This document shows positions 9,688 through 19,783 of a DNA stretch of 64,000 nucleotides, in pieces; the stretch's first letter is position 1, and every line of letters starts with the position of its first letter. A program made the translations under genes and the position numbers. Origin of the DNA: Prionace glauca. Its lineage: Eukaryota; Chordata; Chondrichthyes; Carcharhiniformes; Carcharhinidae. The stretch covers positions 48,504,138 to 48,568,137 of the forward strand of contig CM075760.1 in assembly GCA_037974335.1 (NCBI GenBank), given 5' to 3'. The notes under the pieces are model-generated. The model searched no databases and was not told where the DNA came from. It saw nothing but the letters and a program-made list of their open reading frames with translations.

Positions 9688-9800
9688 CTAAATTCAAATG
9701 TACCTGAAGAGGTATCAAAGTGTGGCAAGTAGGGGACTTTCACAGTAACTTCATTGCAGTGTTAATGTGAGCTTATATGTGACATAGGTAAATAAACTTT
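9688..9800 (+). mobile_element. SINE S3 tail fragment
   Basis: The phrase gtggcaagtaggggactttcacagtaacttcattgcagtgttaatgtgagc is the 3' tail of a tRNA-headed fish/shark SINE; the same tail appears in antisense in the longer copy at 43.4 kb. The tRNA head is absent. Confidence 0.6.
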
Positions 9801-9911
9801 TAAAAATAAAACTTTAAAACTGATTGGGATGATCACTGAAGCTGAATTGGACTGATTGCAACCTCCACTTCCTATTTGTTGCAAAGTTGTACACCCAAAC
9901 TCCCATGTCCC

Positions 9912-10013
9912 CATTAGAGCCACGACAGATCAGCCATGATCTTATTGAATGGCGGGGCAGGCTCGAAGGGCTAGATGGCCTACTCCTGCTCCTATTTCTT
10001 ATGTTCTTATGAC
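9912..10013 (+). mobile_element. CR1-A 3' tail, severely 5'-truncated
   Basis: Contains cacgacagatcagccatgatc, gaatggcggggcaggctcgaa and the end ctcctatttcttatgttcttatga, the same end as the copies at 6.0 and 35.1 kb. Confidence 0.8.
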
Positions 10014-10039
10014 TAATCTCCTCCCACCTCCATAATGTT

Positions 10040-10265
10040 CATCCATCTCTGCCTCAGCTGTATTGTTGATGCCCTCATTGTGTATCCATTATCAGCATAT
10101 CATCCAGAACTCTAGTGCCTATATCTGAACTTGCAGAAGTTTTGTTCACTCTTTTGCTCGCTGATCTATATTGGCCATTGGTAAAGCAATGCCTCCATTT
10201 TAAAATTCTCACTCTGGTGTTTAATCCCTGCATACCTCTGTAGATTCCTCTATTACTTCCACCTT
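10040..10265 (+). mobile_element. LINE M, 3' coding fragment
   Basis: Reads as ...LYWPLVKQCLHFKILTLVF..., the diverged C-terminal part of a fish/shark LINE ORF (consensus LHWLPVKQRLDFKIL). Other parts of this family lie at 36.2 and 62.1-63.4 kb. Confidence 0.5.
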
Positions 10266-10269
10266 CCCG

Positions 10270-10940
10270 GTTTCCCGTGTTCCTTCAGTTCAGGAGGTGA
10301 ACATTTGAGGATTGAAGCTGTTCTGTGGTCAAATGGGGAAAAAAGATTGTAAGTTCCCTGGTTCAGTTCCACACAGTAACCATTTAAAAGGATGGAGTCA
10401 TTGGCTAGAGAACTGTGTCTGACACAGAATATAAAAGCTTCACTCTTCCCAGTGTTTGATTTGAGATTTCTATTATTCAGGAAATGTGTCAGACGCTCAG
10501 TGTGAGAATTCAGTCAGTGGAGAGGGTCAGGAGAAGTCATGTTGAGGAAGGGCTGGCTGTCAAACCCACTTCACTGATGGAGATTCTGAACACCTCCTTC
10601 TTTAGCTCAGTAAAATTTGTTTAATGTTGCACATCTGTGATACCCCTCTGGAGATTTTCTTTCTCTCTTTAACTCTATTGTTGAGGGTTTTATGTGGATG
10701 ATTCCTGTGTGGGAGGTGGATTTTACTGTTCCTGCCCACTGAATGAACTCGCCAGAACCAGGAAATGAAAGCGAAAGCGCGGACTAAAGATTCCTGCCGG
10801 CTCTGATATCGAGTGTCGCTCATTCGAACGTTTAAATTATTGCTGAGAAATCAATACTTTACTGTAACATTTTCTGCAATACAGGTAAGGAGCGGGAGAA
10901 ATAGAGAGAGTGGAAAACACGTGGATAGAGAGATAAATAC
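10270..10940. other. No gene recognised
   Basis: A tataaaag element occurs at about 10430. Sequence near 10.67-10.80 kb loosely resembles ZNF 3' flanking sequence at 48.0 kb. No ORF with family character. Confidence 0.3.
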
Positions 10941-10944
10941 TGCT

Positions 10945-11045
10945 TTGTGAACGGTTATCTGAACTCGAAAGGTTGGCTCTATTCTCTCTCCACAGATACT
11001 GTTAGATCTGCTGAGATTTTTCACCAATTTCACCAGTTTTTGTTT
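10945..11045 (+). repeat. R1 dispersed repeat
   Basis: Diverged copy of the phrase ctccacagatgctgtcagacctgctgagatttt, which also occurs at 16.6, 22.8 and 38.9 kb. Class unknown. Confidence 0.5.
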
Positions 11046-11074
11046 TCAGGGATAGAGACAGCTGCAGGTACCAC

Positions 11075-11275
11075 GAGAGACAGAAAAGAGAGGGGGGAAA
11101 GACACTAAGACGGAAGTAGAGATAGAAAGAGAGGGAGGGACCTAGAAAGAGAGAGAGAGTGAAGGAGAGAGGGAACGGCAGTGAGATGGAATTAGAGATA
11201 GAAAGAGAGGGAGAGTCAGAGAAAGAGGGATGGGAAGAGAGGTAGAGACATAAAGCACTTGAGAGACAGAGAGAT
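11075..11275 (+). repeat. Purine-rich (GA) simple sequence
   Basis: About 200 bases of gagaga/agaaagagaggg type with few pyrimidines on the plus strand. Confidence 0.8.
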
Positions 11276-11277
11276 AC

Positions 11278-11366
11278 ACTCTTCCACCTTCTGTCAGGAA
11301 AAAGAGACAAAAGTCTGAGATCATGTACCAGCCAACTCAAGAACAGTTGCTGCCATCAGACTTTTA
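11278..11366 (+). mobile_element. LINE F, C-terminal coding fragment
   Basis: Phrase ttccaccttctgtcaggaaaaagagacaaaagtctgag, coding for the LFHLLPSGKRYKSLR-type end of a LINE ORF; a longer copy lies at 25.1-25.5 kb. Confidence 0.55.
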
Positions 11367-11369
11367 GGA

Positions 11370-12147
11370 ACATAAGAACTAGGAGCAGGAGTAGGACATC
11401 AGGCCCCTCGAGCCTGCTCTGCCATTCAGTAAGATCATTTTATGGACTCCGCTCCACTTACCTGCCCACTCACCATAACCCTTAATTCCTTTACTGTTCA
11501 AAAATCTATCTATCCTTGCCTTAAAAACATTCAATGAGGTAACCTCAATTGCTTCACTGAGCAGGGAATTCCAGATACACAGTCCTTTGGGTGAAGAAGT
11601 TCCTCCTCAACTTAGTCCTAAATCTGCTCCCCCTTATTTTGAGGCCATACCCCCTAGTTCTAGTTTCACCCACCAGTGGAAACAACTTACCTGCTTCTAT
11701 TTTATCTATTACTTCATAATCTTAAATGTTTCTTTAAGATCTCCCCTTATTCTTCTAAATTCCAATGAGTATAACTCCAGTCCAGTCAGTCTCTCCTCAT
11801 AAGCCAACCCTCTTAACTCTGGAATCAATCTGGTGAATCTCCTCTGCACCCCCTCCAATTCCAGTATATCCTTTCTCAAGTAAGGAAAGCAAAACTGTAC
11901 ACAGTACTTTAAGTGTGGCCTCACCAGCACCATATTCAACTGTAACATAACCTCGCTATTTTTAAACTCTAGCAATAAAGGAAAAAGTTCCATTTGCCTT
12001 CGTAATCACCTGCTGCACTTGCAAATCAACTTTCTGTGATTCATGGACGAGCACACCCAGGCCCCTCTGCACAGCAGCATGCTGCAATTTTTTATCATTT
12101 AAATGATAGCCCATTTTACTGTTATTGCTACCAAAATGGATGACCTC
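11370..12147 (-). mobile_element. CR1-A' LINE, old 3' part
   Basis: Minus-strand readings include LKYCVQFCFPYLRKDILELEGVQRRFTRLIPELRGLAYEERL, clearly related to CR1-A but diverged and interrupted by stops. The 3' tail is at the left (ggaacataagaactaggagc). Confidence 0.75.
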
Positions 12148-12337
12148 ACATTAATAACATAAGAAGTAGGAGCAGGAGTAGGCCATCTAGACCTTCGAGC
12201 CTGCCCCGCCATTCAATAAGATCATGGCTGATCTGAAGTGGCTCAGTTCCACGTTCCCGCTTTCTCCCCATAACCTTGAATTCCCTTATCTACTAAAAAC
12301 TTATCTACCCGTGTCTTAAATATATTTAGCAAGGCTT
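12148..12337 (-). mobile_element. CR1-A' LINE 3' tail, second insertion
   Basis: Antisense CR1-A-type tail (taacataagaagtaggagcag) up to ttaaatatatttagcaagg. It is adjacent to the previous LINE copy and ends about 25 bases before the BACK-domain exon. Confidence 0.7.
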
Positions 12338-12362
12338 ATAGCCTGGAACATTGGCAGCATCA

Positions 12363-13178
12363 ATGGAACCGCACCAACTCTCTGCTCTCCTCCAAAGGTC
12401 TGACGTGGTGCTGGAGGATGAAGTGATCCTTTTCCAAGCCCTGGTGAGATGGCTCTCTCTACATCCTGCCCATATAAAGGAAATGTTGCACCACATTCGC
12501 TATCCTATGATGCCCCCAGAGAAACTGTTTATTCTCCAAGCCCCCGGAAGCCTACCCACGGCAATCTCTAACTACCTGCTCCGGGAGAGCTTGCTGGTTT
12601 ACCAAGTGCACCTTTTGCCCATGAACTCCATCAGCCAACGCTATGATATCAGCACCATCCCATTTACCATGAGATTGTACACATCAGCAAGTTTCAGCCA
12701 CCACTGGGAAATCACAGGATATCAGAACATGAATAAAGGACCTATTGTGACATCGTTCTCGACCAGCCATTTCAAACTAAAGACTCAGTGGTATGTTACC
12801 TTTTCCCCGAAAGGTCAAACGATTTCAACTCAGCGGCCAAGGAACAATTATGACTATTACTCAGGATATCAGACAGTTTGGCAGGAGGATGACTTTTCCA
12901 CTCTCTCTGTCTCAGTGAGTAATTGTGATCCAGCTGGGAAGACACATTCTCACAAGCTGAGCATTCTGCTTTACCAATGTGTCAATGGAGTTTGGTTTGT
13001 GAATGATGTGAAGACCCTCCAGGTCCCACACACAGAGAAAGCTGAGATTAAAGATCTGATCCCCTTGCCAGAGCGAGATAAATACATCAGTGATGGCACA
13101 ATGAAGCTGCACCTCATTGGACACATCATTGAGGAGAAATCAGAGAAATCCCAGGGGATTGAAGTGTTCAATTCATGA
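12363..13178 (+). CDS. BTB/BACK-type protein, C-terminal exon (BTBD17/LGALS3BP-like)
   Basis: An open frame of about 271 codons from ATG at 12363; the frame is open from 12342, and a weak acceptor (acattggcag) precedes it, so it may be a terminal exon rather than start at this ATG. The first 85 residues resemble the BACK domain: SDVVLEDEVILFQALVRWL, then HIRYPMMPPEKLFILQ, close to the same motif in LGALS3BP and BTBD17. The remainder (RLYTSASFSHHWEITGY..., FKLKTQWYVTFSPKG, LSILLYQCVNGVWFVNDVKTL) matches the C-terminal region of that family in style. The BTB/POZ domain, and for LGALS3BP the SRCR domain and signal peptide, are not in the window: the 5' side is LINE sequence. Family members act as oligomeric adaptors or, for LGALS3BP, as secreted glycoproteins; which applies here is unknown. 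No stop or frameshift. It may be an intact last exon or an orphan. Confidence 0.65.
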   Translation: MEPHQLSALLQRSDVVLEDEVILFQALVRWLSLHPAHIKEMLHHIRYPMMPPEKLFILQAPGSLPTAISNYLLRESLLVYQVHLLPMNSISQRYDISTIPFTMRLYTSASFSHHWEITGYQNMNKGPIVTSFSTSHFKLKTQWYVTFSPKGQTISTQRPRNNYDYYSGYQTVWQEDDFSTLSVSVSNCDPAGKTHSHKLSILLYQCVNGVWFVNDVKTLQVPHTEKAEIKDLIPLPERDKYISDGTMKLHLIGHIIEEKSEKSQGIEVFNS

Positions 13179-13179
13179 G

Positions 13180-13734
13180 GGGTCTGATAGGAGTAAGTGG
13201 GGAGAAACTGTTCCAACGAGCAAGAGGGTTGGTAACCAGAGGATGAATAGATTTAAAATGTGCAAAGAAACAAGAGTCGAGATTGAGGAGATGTCTATTT
13301 GACACGGTAAGATGTGATCTGGTTGGTGTGCACTGCTTGAATGGGTTGTGGAATCAGATTCATTAATTAACTTTGAAAAAAACAATCTGATACATTCTTA
13401 AAGTGGCAAAATTGCAGGGCTATTGGGAAAGATTTGGGCTTAATTGGATAACCATTTAAATCTCCAGTTAGTTCAACAGATCAATAATGTACCACTGGGC
13501 TAGAAGGGCCATAAAATCCTGGTTCCCATCTCTGGTTATTTTAATCTGGGCCCTGTCTGGGTTATTACTATCTGTTATTATTACACTTGAACCTTTTTGT
13601 ACTACTCCAGACCTTGTCTGAGTTCACATTGTACACAGCTCTGTCTTGGTTACTGTGCCAGCCAAGCCCCTATTCAAATTACTGCAGACCTTCCCTTTGT
13701 TAATACTGTTTCTGGACCATGTTCATATTTCAAA
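13180..13734. repeat. Degenerate tandem-like region, left part
   Basis: From about 13.55 kb, variants of cctgtctgggttattactatctg / ccttgtctgagttcacattgtac recur loosely, suggesting a decayed tandem repeat. A similar pattern resumes after the SINE at 14.06 kb. Before 13.5 kb nothing is recognised. Confidence 0.35.
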
Positions 13735-14045
13735 GCATTGAATCTCTCTCATGCAGAAAGAAGCCATTCAGTTCATCAAGCCTGCACTGACAATCCCACC
13801 TCAGTCCCAGCCCTATAACCCACATATTTACCCTGCTGATTCCCCTGACACGAAGGAGCATTGCCAATCAACCTAACCTATACGTCTTTGGAGTGTGCGA
13901 GGAAACTGGAGCACCCAGAGGAAACCCTAGCAAACATGGGGAGAACATGCAGACTCCGCACAGGCAGTGATCCAAGCTGGGAATCAAACCTGGGTACCTG
14001 GTGCTGTGAGGCAGCAGTGCTACCACTGTACCATCGTGCTGCCCT
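13735..14045 (-). mobile_element. SINE S1, near full length
   Basis: Antisense tRNA-headed SINE: the tail at left (catgcagaaagaagccattc), the body with ggaaactggagcacccagaggaaacc, and the tRNA-related head at right including the B-box-like ggaatcaaacctgggtacc and gtgctgtgaggcagcagtgctaccac. Confidence 0.8.
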
Positions 14046-14054
14046 ATATTTATG

Positions 14055-15090
14055 TTAAACCAGGCTGTGTCTCAGCTTATGTTACATTAGACAATTGCTC
14101 TATTCTACACTTAACTCTCCTGATTAATAATTAGGCAAAACATCTGTTTAGATCATAGGAGGCCCTGGCTTTATACCACTGAAGACCAAATCTCTGTTAT
14201 ACTTCATAGGGATCTCTCTTAGTTACCGTTACATTAGATTTTGCATCAGCTTATATTAGACTAGATATTCTCTATTAAAACTGCACCAGACCACATCTCA
14301 GTTTTAACTTGACATCGACCCTTTCTCACTACTGCTGCATTCAATCATGTTTCTCACTGTAAATAGGTCTGATTCGTTAGACCTGAATTTAACTTGACCA
14401 TTTCTATATTGTATCTGTTGTAATAACTAACAAGGTCAAGGAAGTCATTTGGATACTAACATGTGATGAAAGAAGTCACTTTGTTTTCTGTATTAACCAC
14501 ATATATTAATCAAATTACTGTATGATGAGTAACCAGTCATGAAAGATGATTGTACAATTGATGAACCTTGATTAAGTTAGAAATAATGAATCAATAATCA
14601 TATTGGAAAGACTGGATTTTCATTCAAAACTTAAGTTGAATTATTACATGTCTCTCTGTGAAAGAAACGGCAATTTCAGACAAACTGTTCTAATAATGAA
14701 GGATCCCCGATAAAGGTCCCGAGGAATGGTACATTATAATCTTTAGTTTGATCCAGTGGATAGCAAAATACTTCAAAATTAAGAGATTTTAGCTCTCTTG
14801 TATTCTTGTCTGATGTACTGAGACTGGGTGGCCGCTGTTCCTAATAACTAATTGGATTAACCCGAACAGCAGTTAGACGTAATTATTAACCGAGGAGAAG
14901 CTTGACTCTGACACAGGGTGCTGGCCACTCAGGGGTTAAAAGTCAGGGCTCCGTAATGATTTGTTGCTGGCTGATTACTGAAGACACTCAGTCGAGGCAA
15001 GATTCCCATGTCCATGTCAGCAAGTGGGACTGTGTCTGAGACAGAGTTTTGAGAGCGGAATGCTGTGATGGATTAACACCTAGATAAAGT
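14055..15090. other. Degenerate repeat continuation, then AT-rich sequence
   Basis: 14.06-14.40 kb repeats the ctgtgtctcagcttatgttacatta theme of 13.55-13.73 kb. 14.4-15.09 kb is AT-rich with no gene or repeat recognised. Confidence 0.3.
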
Positions 15091-15231
15091 TGCAAAAGTC
15101 ATTGATTTGATTTATTATCGTCAATGTATTGACATACAGTGAAAAGTATTGTTTCTTGTGTGCCGTACAGAGAAAGGGTACTTTACGTAGAGGAGAGGAT
15201 GCAGAATACAGTGTTACAGTCATAAGAGTCA

Positions 15232-15599
15232 TGATGTGGGTTTGCCGGCGTTGGACTGGCGTAAACACAGTAAAAAGTCTGACAACACCAGGTTTTAGTC
15301 CAACCGATTTATTTGATAATATTCTCACAAGCAAGCAAGCTTTCGAGGTTACCCTCTTCGTCAGGTGAATGGAGAGTTCTGACTTCAGACAGACAGAGCA
15401 TATAAAGCACAGACAGTTGCTGATTAGAATGCGGATTCGCATTCTAATCAGCAACTGTCTGTGCTTTATATGCTCTGTCTGTCTGAGGTCAGAACTCTCC
15501 ATTCACCTGACGAAGAGGGTAACCTCGAAAGTTTGCTTGCTTGTGAGAATATTATCAAATAAATCGGTTGGACTAAAACCTGGTGTTGTCAGACTTTTT
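15232..15599. mobile_element. PLE-derived foldback retroposon with 16-bp target-site duplication
   Basis: A 368-base insertion flanked by the direct repeat acagtcataagagtca (15216-15231 and 15600-15615). It starts with tgatgtgggtttgccggcg and then folds on itself: the arms 15270-15433 and 15438-15601 are 164 bases each, differ at two positions by my count, and are separated by gatt. The last two arm bases overlap the right duplication. Both arms are PLE terminal sequence. A long target-site duplication points to reverse transcription at a nick rather than a cut-and-paste transposase. Mirrored ORFs on both strands are produced by the palindrome and are not genes. Confidence 0.8.
15507..15537 (+). 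ncRNA. Hammerhead-ribozyme-like motif in foldback right arm
   Basis: CTGACGA (15507-15513), stem II GAGG-GTAA-CCTC with a GNRA-type loop, and GAAA (15527-15530). Stem III can form only two pairs (AG with CT). The left arm carries the antisense. The core looks intact; activity is not known. Confidence 0.5.
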
Positions 15600-15844
15600 A
15601 CAGTCATAAGAGTCAGAATAAAGTTTTAGAAGTGTAGAACGAGTAGAAGATAGAATTAGAGGGTTTGCTGGGCACAGCTTGCAAGAAGTTGCCACACTCC
15701 AGCATCATCTTGGTAATTTCCCTGGATTGATATGCAAACCCCTATCCTTTAATAATAATTTTAATGTTAATTTAGTGTTGTAAAACTAATTATGCAAAGA
15801 ATCCTGTCCTGCCTTAATTAAGTCTTGTTTGAATATACATTTTC

Positions 15845-15985
15845 TTTTCATGGAGTGTGGGTGTCACCGACTAGGCCAGTATTTTTATTGTCTATTCCTA
15901 ATTGCCCTTGAGGTGGTGGTGAGCTGCCCTTCCTGAAACGCTGCAGTCCCTGTGGTTTGAGGTACACTCGCAGTGTTAGAGAAGG
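15845..15985 (-). mobile_element. LINE D 3' end
   Basis: Phrases tattgtctattcctaattgccc and gtggtggtgagctgcc belong to the antisense 3' end of a LINE whose coding part lies at 37.4-37.8 kb. Confidence 0.6.
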
Positions 15986-16209
15986 AATTTACTTAATCAT
16001 TCGCAGATTGGGGTGACTGAGATTAGTTGTGTTACTGATGAGAAAATCAGAGTACAATCAGATAACACAGTGGGAAAGACAAAGAATCTACTCTGATGCA
16101 TTTTAATCAAGCTGATTTTGCATTTATTCAGAATATAACACTGCAGCCCAGTCAAGGAGTTATTAACATCAGTAGAAACAAACTCCAACCGTCAGAACTG
16201 AAATATAGA

Positions 16210-16630
16210 AAATTAACTGAACAGCAGGAGGCCATTCAGCCCATCATGTCTGTGCTGGCTTGAAAAGTACTGTCCAGTTTCATCCTATGTTCCAGCTCTT
16301 AATCTGTCCCTCTGTTGCTGCAGAATCTGAACTGTGTATCTAAGTTCCTGTTTAACGTGATGAGGGTTTCTGCCTCTCCCGTCCTTTCAGGCAGTGAGTT
16401 CCAGATCCCCATGACTCTCTGGGTGAAATGATTTCTTCACTAACCCTCCTAATTTTTCAACCCTTTATTCGCTGGATTTGAAAATTGAACAGATTGTAAT
16501 TATATTAAAAATTTGCCAACTGGTTTTAGCTTTCTGCCACACAAGCTTTACTTAACATATACTTTTATAATTGATTAATCTGGTGACCAGAACTGTGCTC
16601 AGCACTCTAGCTTACTCGAACTAGCATTTT
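16210..16630 (-). mobile_element. LINE L, old 3' region
   Basis: Antisense CR1-like 3' end: aggaggccattcagcccatcatg at left, ttccagatccccatgactctctgggtgaa in the middle, tggtgaccagaactgtgctcagcactc at right. Related decayed copies lie at 21.6, 37.2, 56.6, 58.4 and 59.8 kb. Confidence 0.6.
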
Positions 16631-16631
16631 A

Positions 16632-16740
16632 TAAATATAAACAGAATATGTTGGGTAACCTCAGCAGGTCTGGCAGCATCTGTGTGGAGAAACAGAGTTA
16701 ATTTTTGGATCTAAATGATCCTTCGACAGACATTTTACAA
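16632..16740 (-). repeat. R1 dispersed repeat
   Basis: Antisense R1 (tcagcaggtctggcagcatctg). Confidence 0.6.
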
Positions 16741-16744
16741 AGCA

Positions 16745-17830
16745 TTTTAGAAACATAGAAAATAGGTGCAGGAGTAGGCTGTTCAGCCTTTTGAGCCTGC
16801 ACCACCATTCAATATGATCATGGTAGATAATGCACTTTCCCACTTTCTCTCCATACCCCTTGTCCCTTTAGTCACATCCAGCTCCCTCTTGAACATAGTT
16901 AACAAATTGGCCCCAACAGCTTTCTGTGGTACAGAATTCCACAGGTTCACAACAGGAAGTTCTTTCTCATCTGTCTCAGATTGTAACCCCTATTTCTGGA
17001 CTTCCCCAACATTGGGAACACGTTGGGACAGCATCCAGCCTGTCTAGTCCCATCAGGATTTTAAATATTTCTACGAGAGCCCTTCTCATTCTAAATTCCA
17101 GTGAGTAAAAGTCCAGTCGATCCAGTCTCTCTTCATAAGTCAGTCCTGCCATTCCAGGAATCAGTCTGGTGAACCTTAGCTGGACTCCCTCAGTAACAAG
17201 AATGTCCTTCCTCAGACTAGGAGACCAAAACACACACAATACTCAAGGTGTGGCTTCACAAAGGCCCTGCACAACTGAGCAAAACAATCTTACTCCTATA
17301 CTCAAATCCTCTTACTATGAAGGGCAACATGCCATTAGCTTTCCTCAATGCCTGCTGTACCTGCATGCCAACCTTTAGCAACTGACCCATCATGACACCC
17401 AACTCACGTTGCATTTCCCTTTTTCCTAAACTGCCACCATTCAGATAATAATCTTTCTTCCTGTTTTTGCCACCAAAGTTGATAACCTCACATTTATCCA
17501 TAGTATTTTGCATTTGCCAAGTATCTGCCCAAGCCACTGTAGCCTCTTAGGAACCTCCTCACAGCACACACGGCCACCCAGCTTAGTGTCATCTAAAAAT
17601 TGGAGATATTGCATTCAATTCCTTCATCCAAATTATTAATGTATATTACGGACAGTTGGGGTTACAGCACTGAACCCTGCCGTACCCACTAGTCGCTGCT
17701 TGCCACTCTGAAAAGGATCCATTTATTCCCACTCTCTGCTTCAGTTTGAGCATAATCTCCCTACTCTTATAAACTAGTCTTTGGCCAAATGTCTTGCTGA
17801 CCACCTGATTGAGAAACTTATCAGCCTTGA
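16745..17830 (-). mobile_element. CR1-like LINE G, 3' half
   Basis: The 3' tail at left (aaacatagaaaataggtgcagg) is followed by antisense reverse-transcriptase C-terminal sequence; minus-strand pieces read DKCEVINFGGKNRKKDYYLNGG, MQRELGV and RRFTRLIPGMAGLTYEERLDRL. Broken by stops and frameshifts. Confidence 0.75.
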
Positions 17831-17902
17831 TTGAACGGCAGAGCAGACTCAATGGGCTGAATGGCCTAATTCTGCTCCTACATCTGATGGTCTTATGATC
17901 TA
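17831..17902 (+). mobile_element. CR1-like LINE tail
   Basis: ttgaacggcagagcagactcaatgggctgaatggcctaattctgctcc and tggtcttatg form a typical CR1-like 3' end in plus orientation. Confidence 0.6.
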
Positions 17903-17904
17903 CC

Positions 17905-18225
17905 TGTCCAGCCTCCTTCACAGATATCTGGATGTTGACTCCAGGTTCTCTCTGATCCTCTATAATTCTCAGCATCATCCCCTTTATTGTTCATTCCCTT
18001 GTCTTGTCTAATGTCCCAAATTCATTCTCTCTCACTGCTCCAGATTGAATTCCATGAGCCATTTTTCTGCCCATCTGACCAGCCCACTGATATCTTCCTG
18101 CAGTCCACGGCTTTCTTCTGGATTGTTAAACACAAATACAATTGTTGTATCATCTGCAAACTGAATCATGACCCTTACATTTAAGTCTAAGTCATTGATA
18201 TATACCACAGAACTGTAGAACCTCA
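17905..18225 (-). mobile_element. CR1-like LINE H, reverse transcriptase core fragment
   Basis: Minus strand reads VVYINDLDLNVRVMIQFADDTTIVF and SGLVRWAEKWLMEFNLEQ, with the catalytic FADDT motif. Short and broken. Confidence 0.65.
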
Positions 18226-18234
18226 TTGGTAACC

Positions 18235-18645
18235 AGACACCATAGCGAAGGAAAGGAGGGAGTGTAGAATATAGTGATACAGTCATTGCTGGGGTGTAGA
18301 AAAAGAGCAACTTAATGCATTCAAAATCTGACAGCAGCAGGGAAGAAGCTGTTGTTGAGTCAGTTGGGACATGACCTCAGACTTTTGTATTTTTTTCTCA
18401 ATGGAAGAAGGTGGAAGAGAGAATGTCTGGAGTGCATGGGGCCCTTAATTATGGTGGCTACTTTGACGAGTGGGAAGTGTACAGAGTCAATGGATGAGAG
18501 GTCGGTTTGTGTGCTGGATTGGGCTACATTCACAACATTTTGTAGTTCCTTGTGGTCTTGAGCAGAGCAGAAGCCATACCAAGCTGTGATACAACCAGAA
18601 AGAATGCTTTCTATGGTTCTATCTGTAAATCTGTGTGAGATCCTG
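18235..18645 (-). mobile_element. LINE F 3' region
   Basis: Antisense of the LINE F ORF end and 3' region: gacagcagcagggaagaagctg, gaaggtggaagagagaatgtctgg, gccataccaagctgtgatac. Confidence 0.65.
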
Positions 18646-18985
18646 AGGGAGTTTGATAGGGTAGATGGGGAGATATTTTCATGAGTGGAAGAGTCTCGAA
18701 CAAGCTACAAGTTAAAGGGCCAGTCATTTAAAACTGAGGTGCAGAGAAATGTCTTCTCACAGAACATGGTGAATCTCTGGAATTCTCTGCTCCAAAGGAT
18801 GGTAGAGACTGAATCATTAGAAGTATTTAGAATGGAGGTGGATAAATATTTGATAGATTGAGGAATAGAGGGCAATGGGGAAATGGCTCACAAAAGGAGG
18901 CCGGTATTGATCAGCTCTGATTGTATTGAACGGCAGGGTCGCTTGAAGGGCCTGGTGGCCTCTCCTGCTTCTATTTTTTGTGATC
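18646..18985 (+). mobile_element. CR1-like LINE 3' end
   Basis: Plus-strand LINE ORF end (ttctcacagaacatggtgaatctctggaattctctgc) and tail (gaacggcagggtcgcttgaagggcctggtggcctctcctgc). Confidence 0.65.
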
Positions 18986-19039
18986 AGTTGCTGCAGGTCC
19001 CAGTTTCCGCCCAGATTGAGGTAAGGAATGGAAAGAGGC

Positions 19040-19600
19040 AGAATGAAAGTGTTTTACTCACAGATGTTGGAGACGGGGAAGTTTGAGCTGGCTGAAGATC
19101 AATCTTCATTTACACAAAGCCCGCGCTCTGATTGGCTGGAGGACCAGCGATCTTCCGGTCCTCCAATACGTCTCATTGGTCAACACCTCAGCGTAAAGGT
19201 CAGGGGGCGGGCTCAACACTGCACATGCGCAGTTCCGACCCGGGGGGAGGGGGAGATCACCGAGCGGCTTCTCGCTCTGGCCGGAATCGCCAGCGGCTTG
19301 TCTGGAAACCTTGGCTTGAGGAGGGGGAGGGGAACAATGGGTGGGGGAGGGGAACAATGGGTGGGGGGGCGGGGGTCCCGAGTCCGCGCGTGCGCACTGG
19401 AAATCCTAAGACGTCACCGCGGAGCAGAGTGATTCCTATTGGCTGATACAGAGCTCCATTGTGACGTCACAAGAGTTGTCCAATGAGCTTCAGAGTGAAA
19501 CCTCCTCTTCTGTGCAACATCTGGGAGGAAATCAATGTCTCCCCCTTTCCATTTCTATTCCCATTCTGGGGGAAATTGGGGACTTGCAGCAACTGAAGGG
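19040..19600. promoter_or_regulatory. CpG-rich bidirectional ZNF promoter with two divergent first exons
   Basis: Minus side: exon end ccaacatct with donor GTGAGT (complement near 19056-19061), upstream CCAAT boxes and GC boxes. Centre: NRF1-like ACATGCGCAG (19223-19232) in CG-rich sequence. Plus side: ctattggctgata (CCAAT), a perfect CRE TGACGTCA (19462-19469), gtccaatgagc, then a first exon ending at 19599 with donor GTAAGG. The plus exon would splice to the acceptor at 20014-20015 of the ZNF below. The minus exon has no ZNF partner before 12 kb. The same cassette recurs at 57.4-58.05 kb and rearranged at 53.3-53.8 kb. Confidence 0.65.
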
Positions 19601-19691
19601 TAAGGAAGTGAATCCAGTCTGTATATTCCACACATTTTTAGTCCAGTCATATGGGCATAGCTCTGTCTGGCAGCCTGCATGGAGATTTTCA

Positions 19692-19783
19692 GCTAGTGAC
19701 GTTTGCTACCAAATAAACCAGTTGGACTTTAACCTGGTGTTGTGAGACTTCTTACTGTGTTTACCCCAGTCCAACACCGGGAC
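19692..19783 (+). mobile_element. PLE terminus fragment in ZNF intron
   Basis: gtttgctaccaaataaaccag, ttggactttaacctgg, gttgtgagacttcttactgtg, cagtccaacaccgg: the terminal sequence of the PLE family. No target-site duplication seen. Confidence 0.7.

Larger units (their letters stand above)
15095..15715 (-). mobile_element. LINE F 3' end, split by a foldback element
   Basis: Antisense LINE F tail (gatttgatttattatcgtcaatg, cagtgaaaagtattgtttcttgtg) at 15.10-15.23 kb resumes at 15.616 kb (gcttgcaagaagttgccacactccagc). It is interrupted by the PLE-derived foldback, which duplicated 16 bases of it. Confidence 0.65.

Noticed and set aside
15080-15629. Mirrored frames on both strands with nearly the same protein (HIKHRQLLIRMRIRILISNC)
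   Set aside because: The near-perfect palindrome makes both strands read alike; no protein family is recognised.
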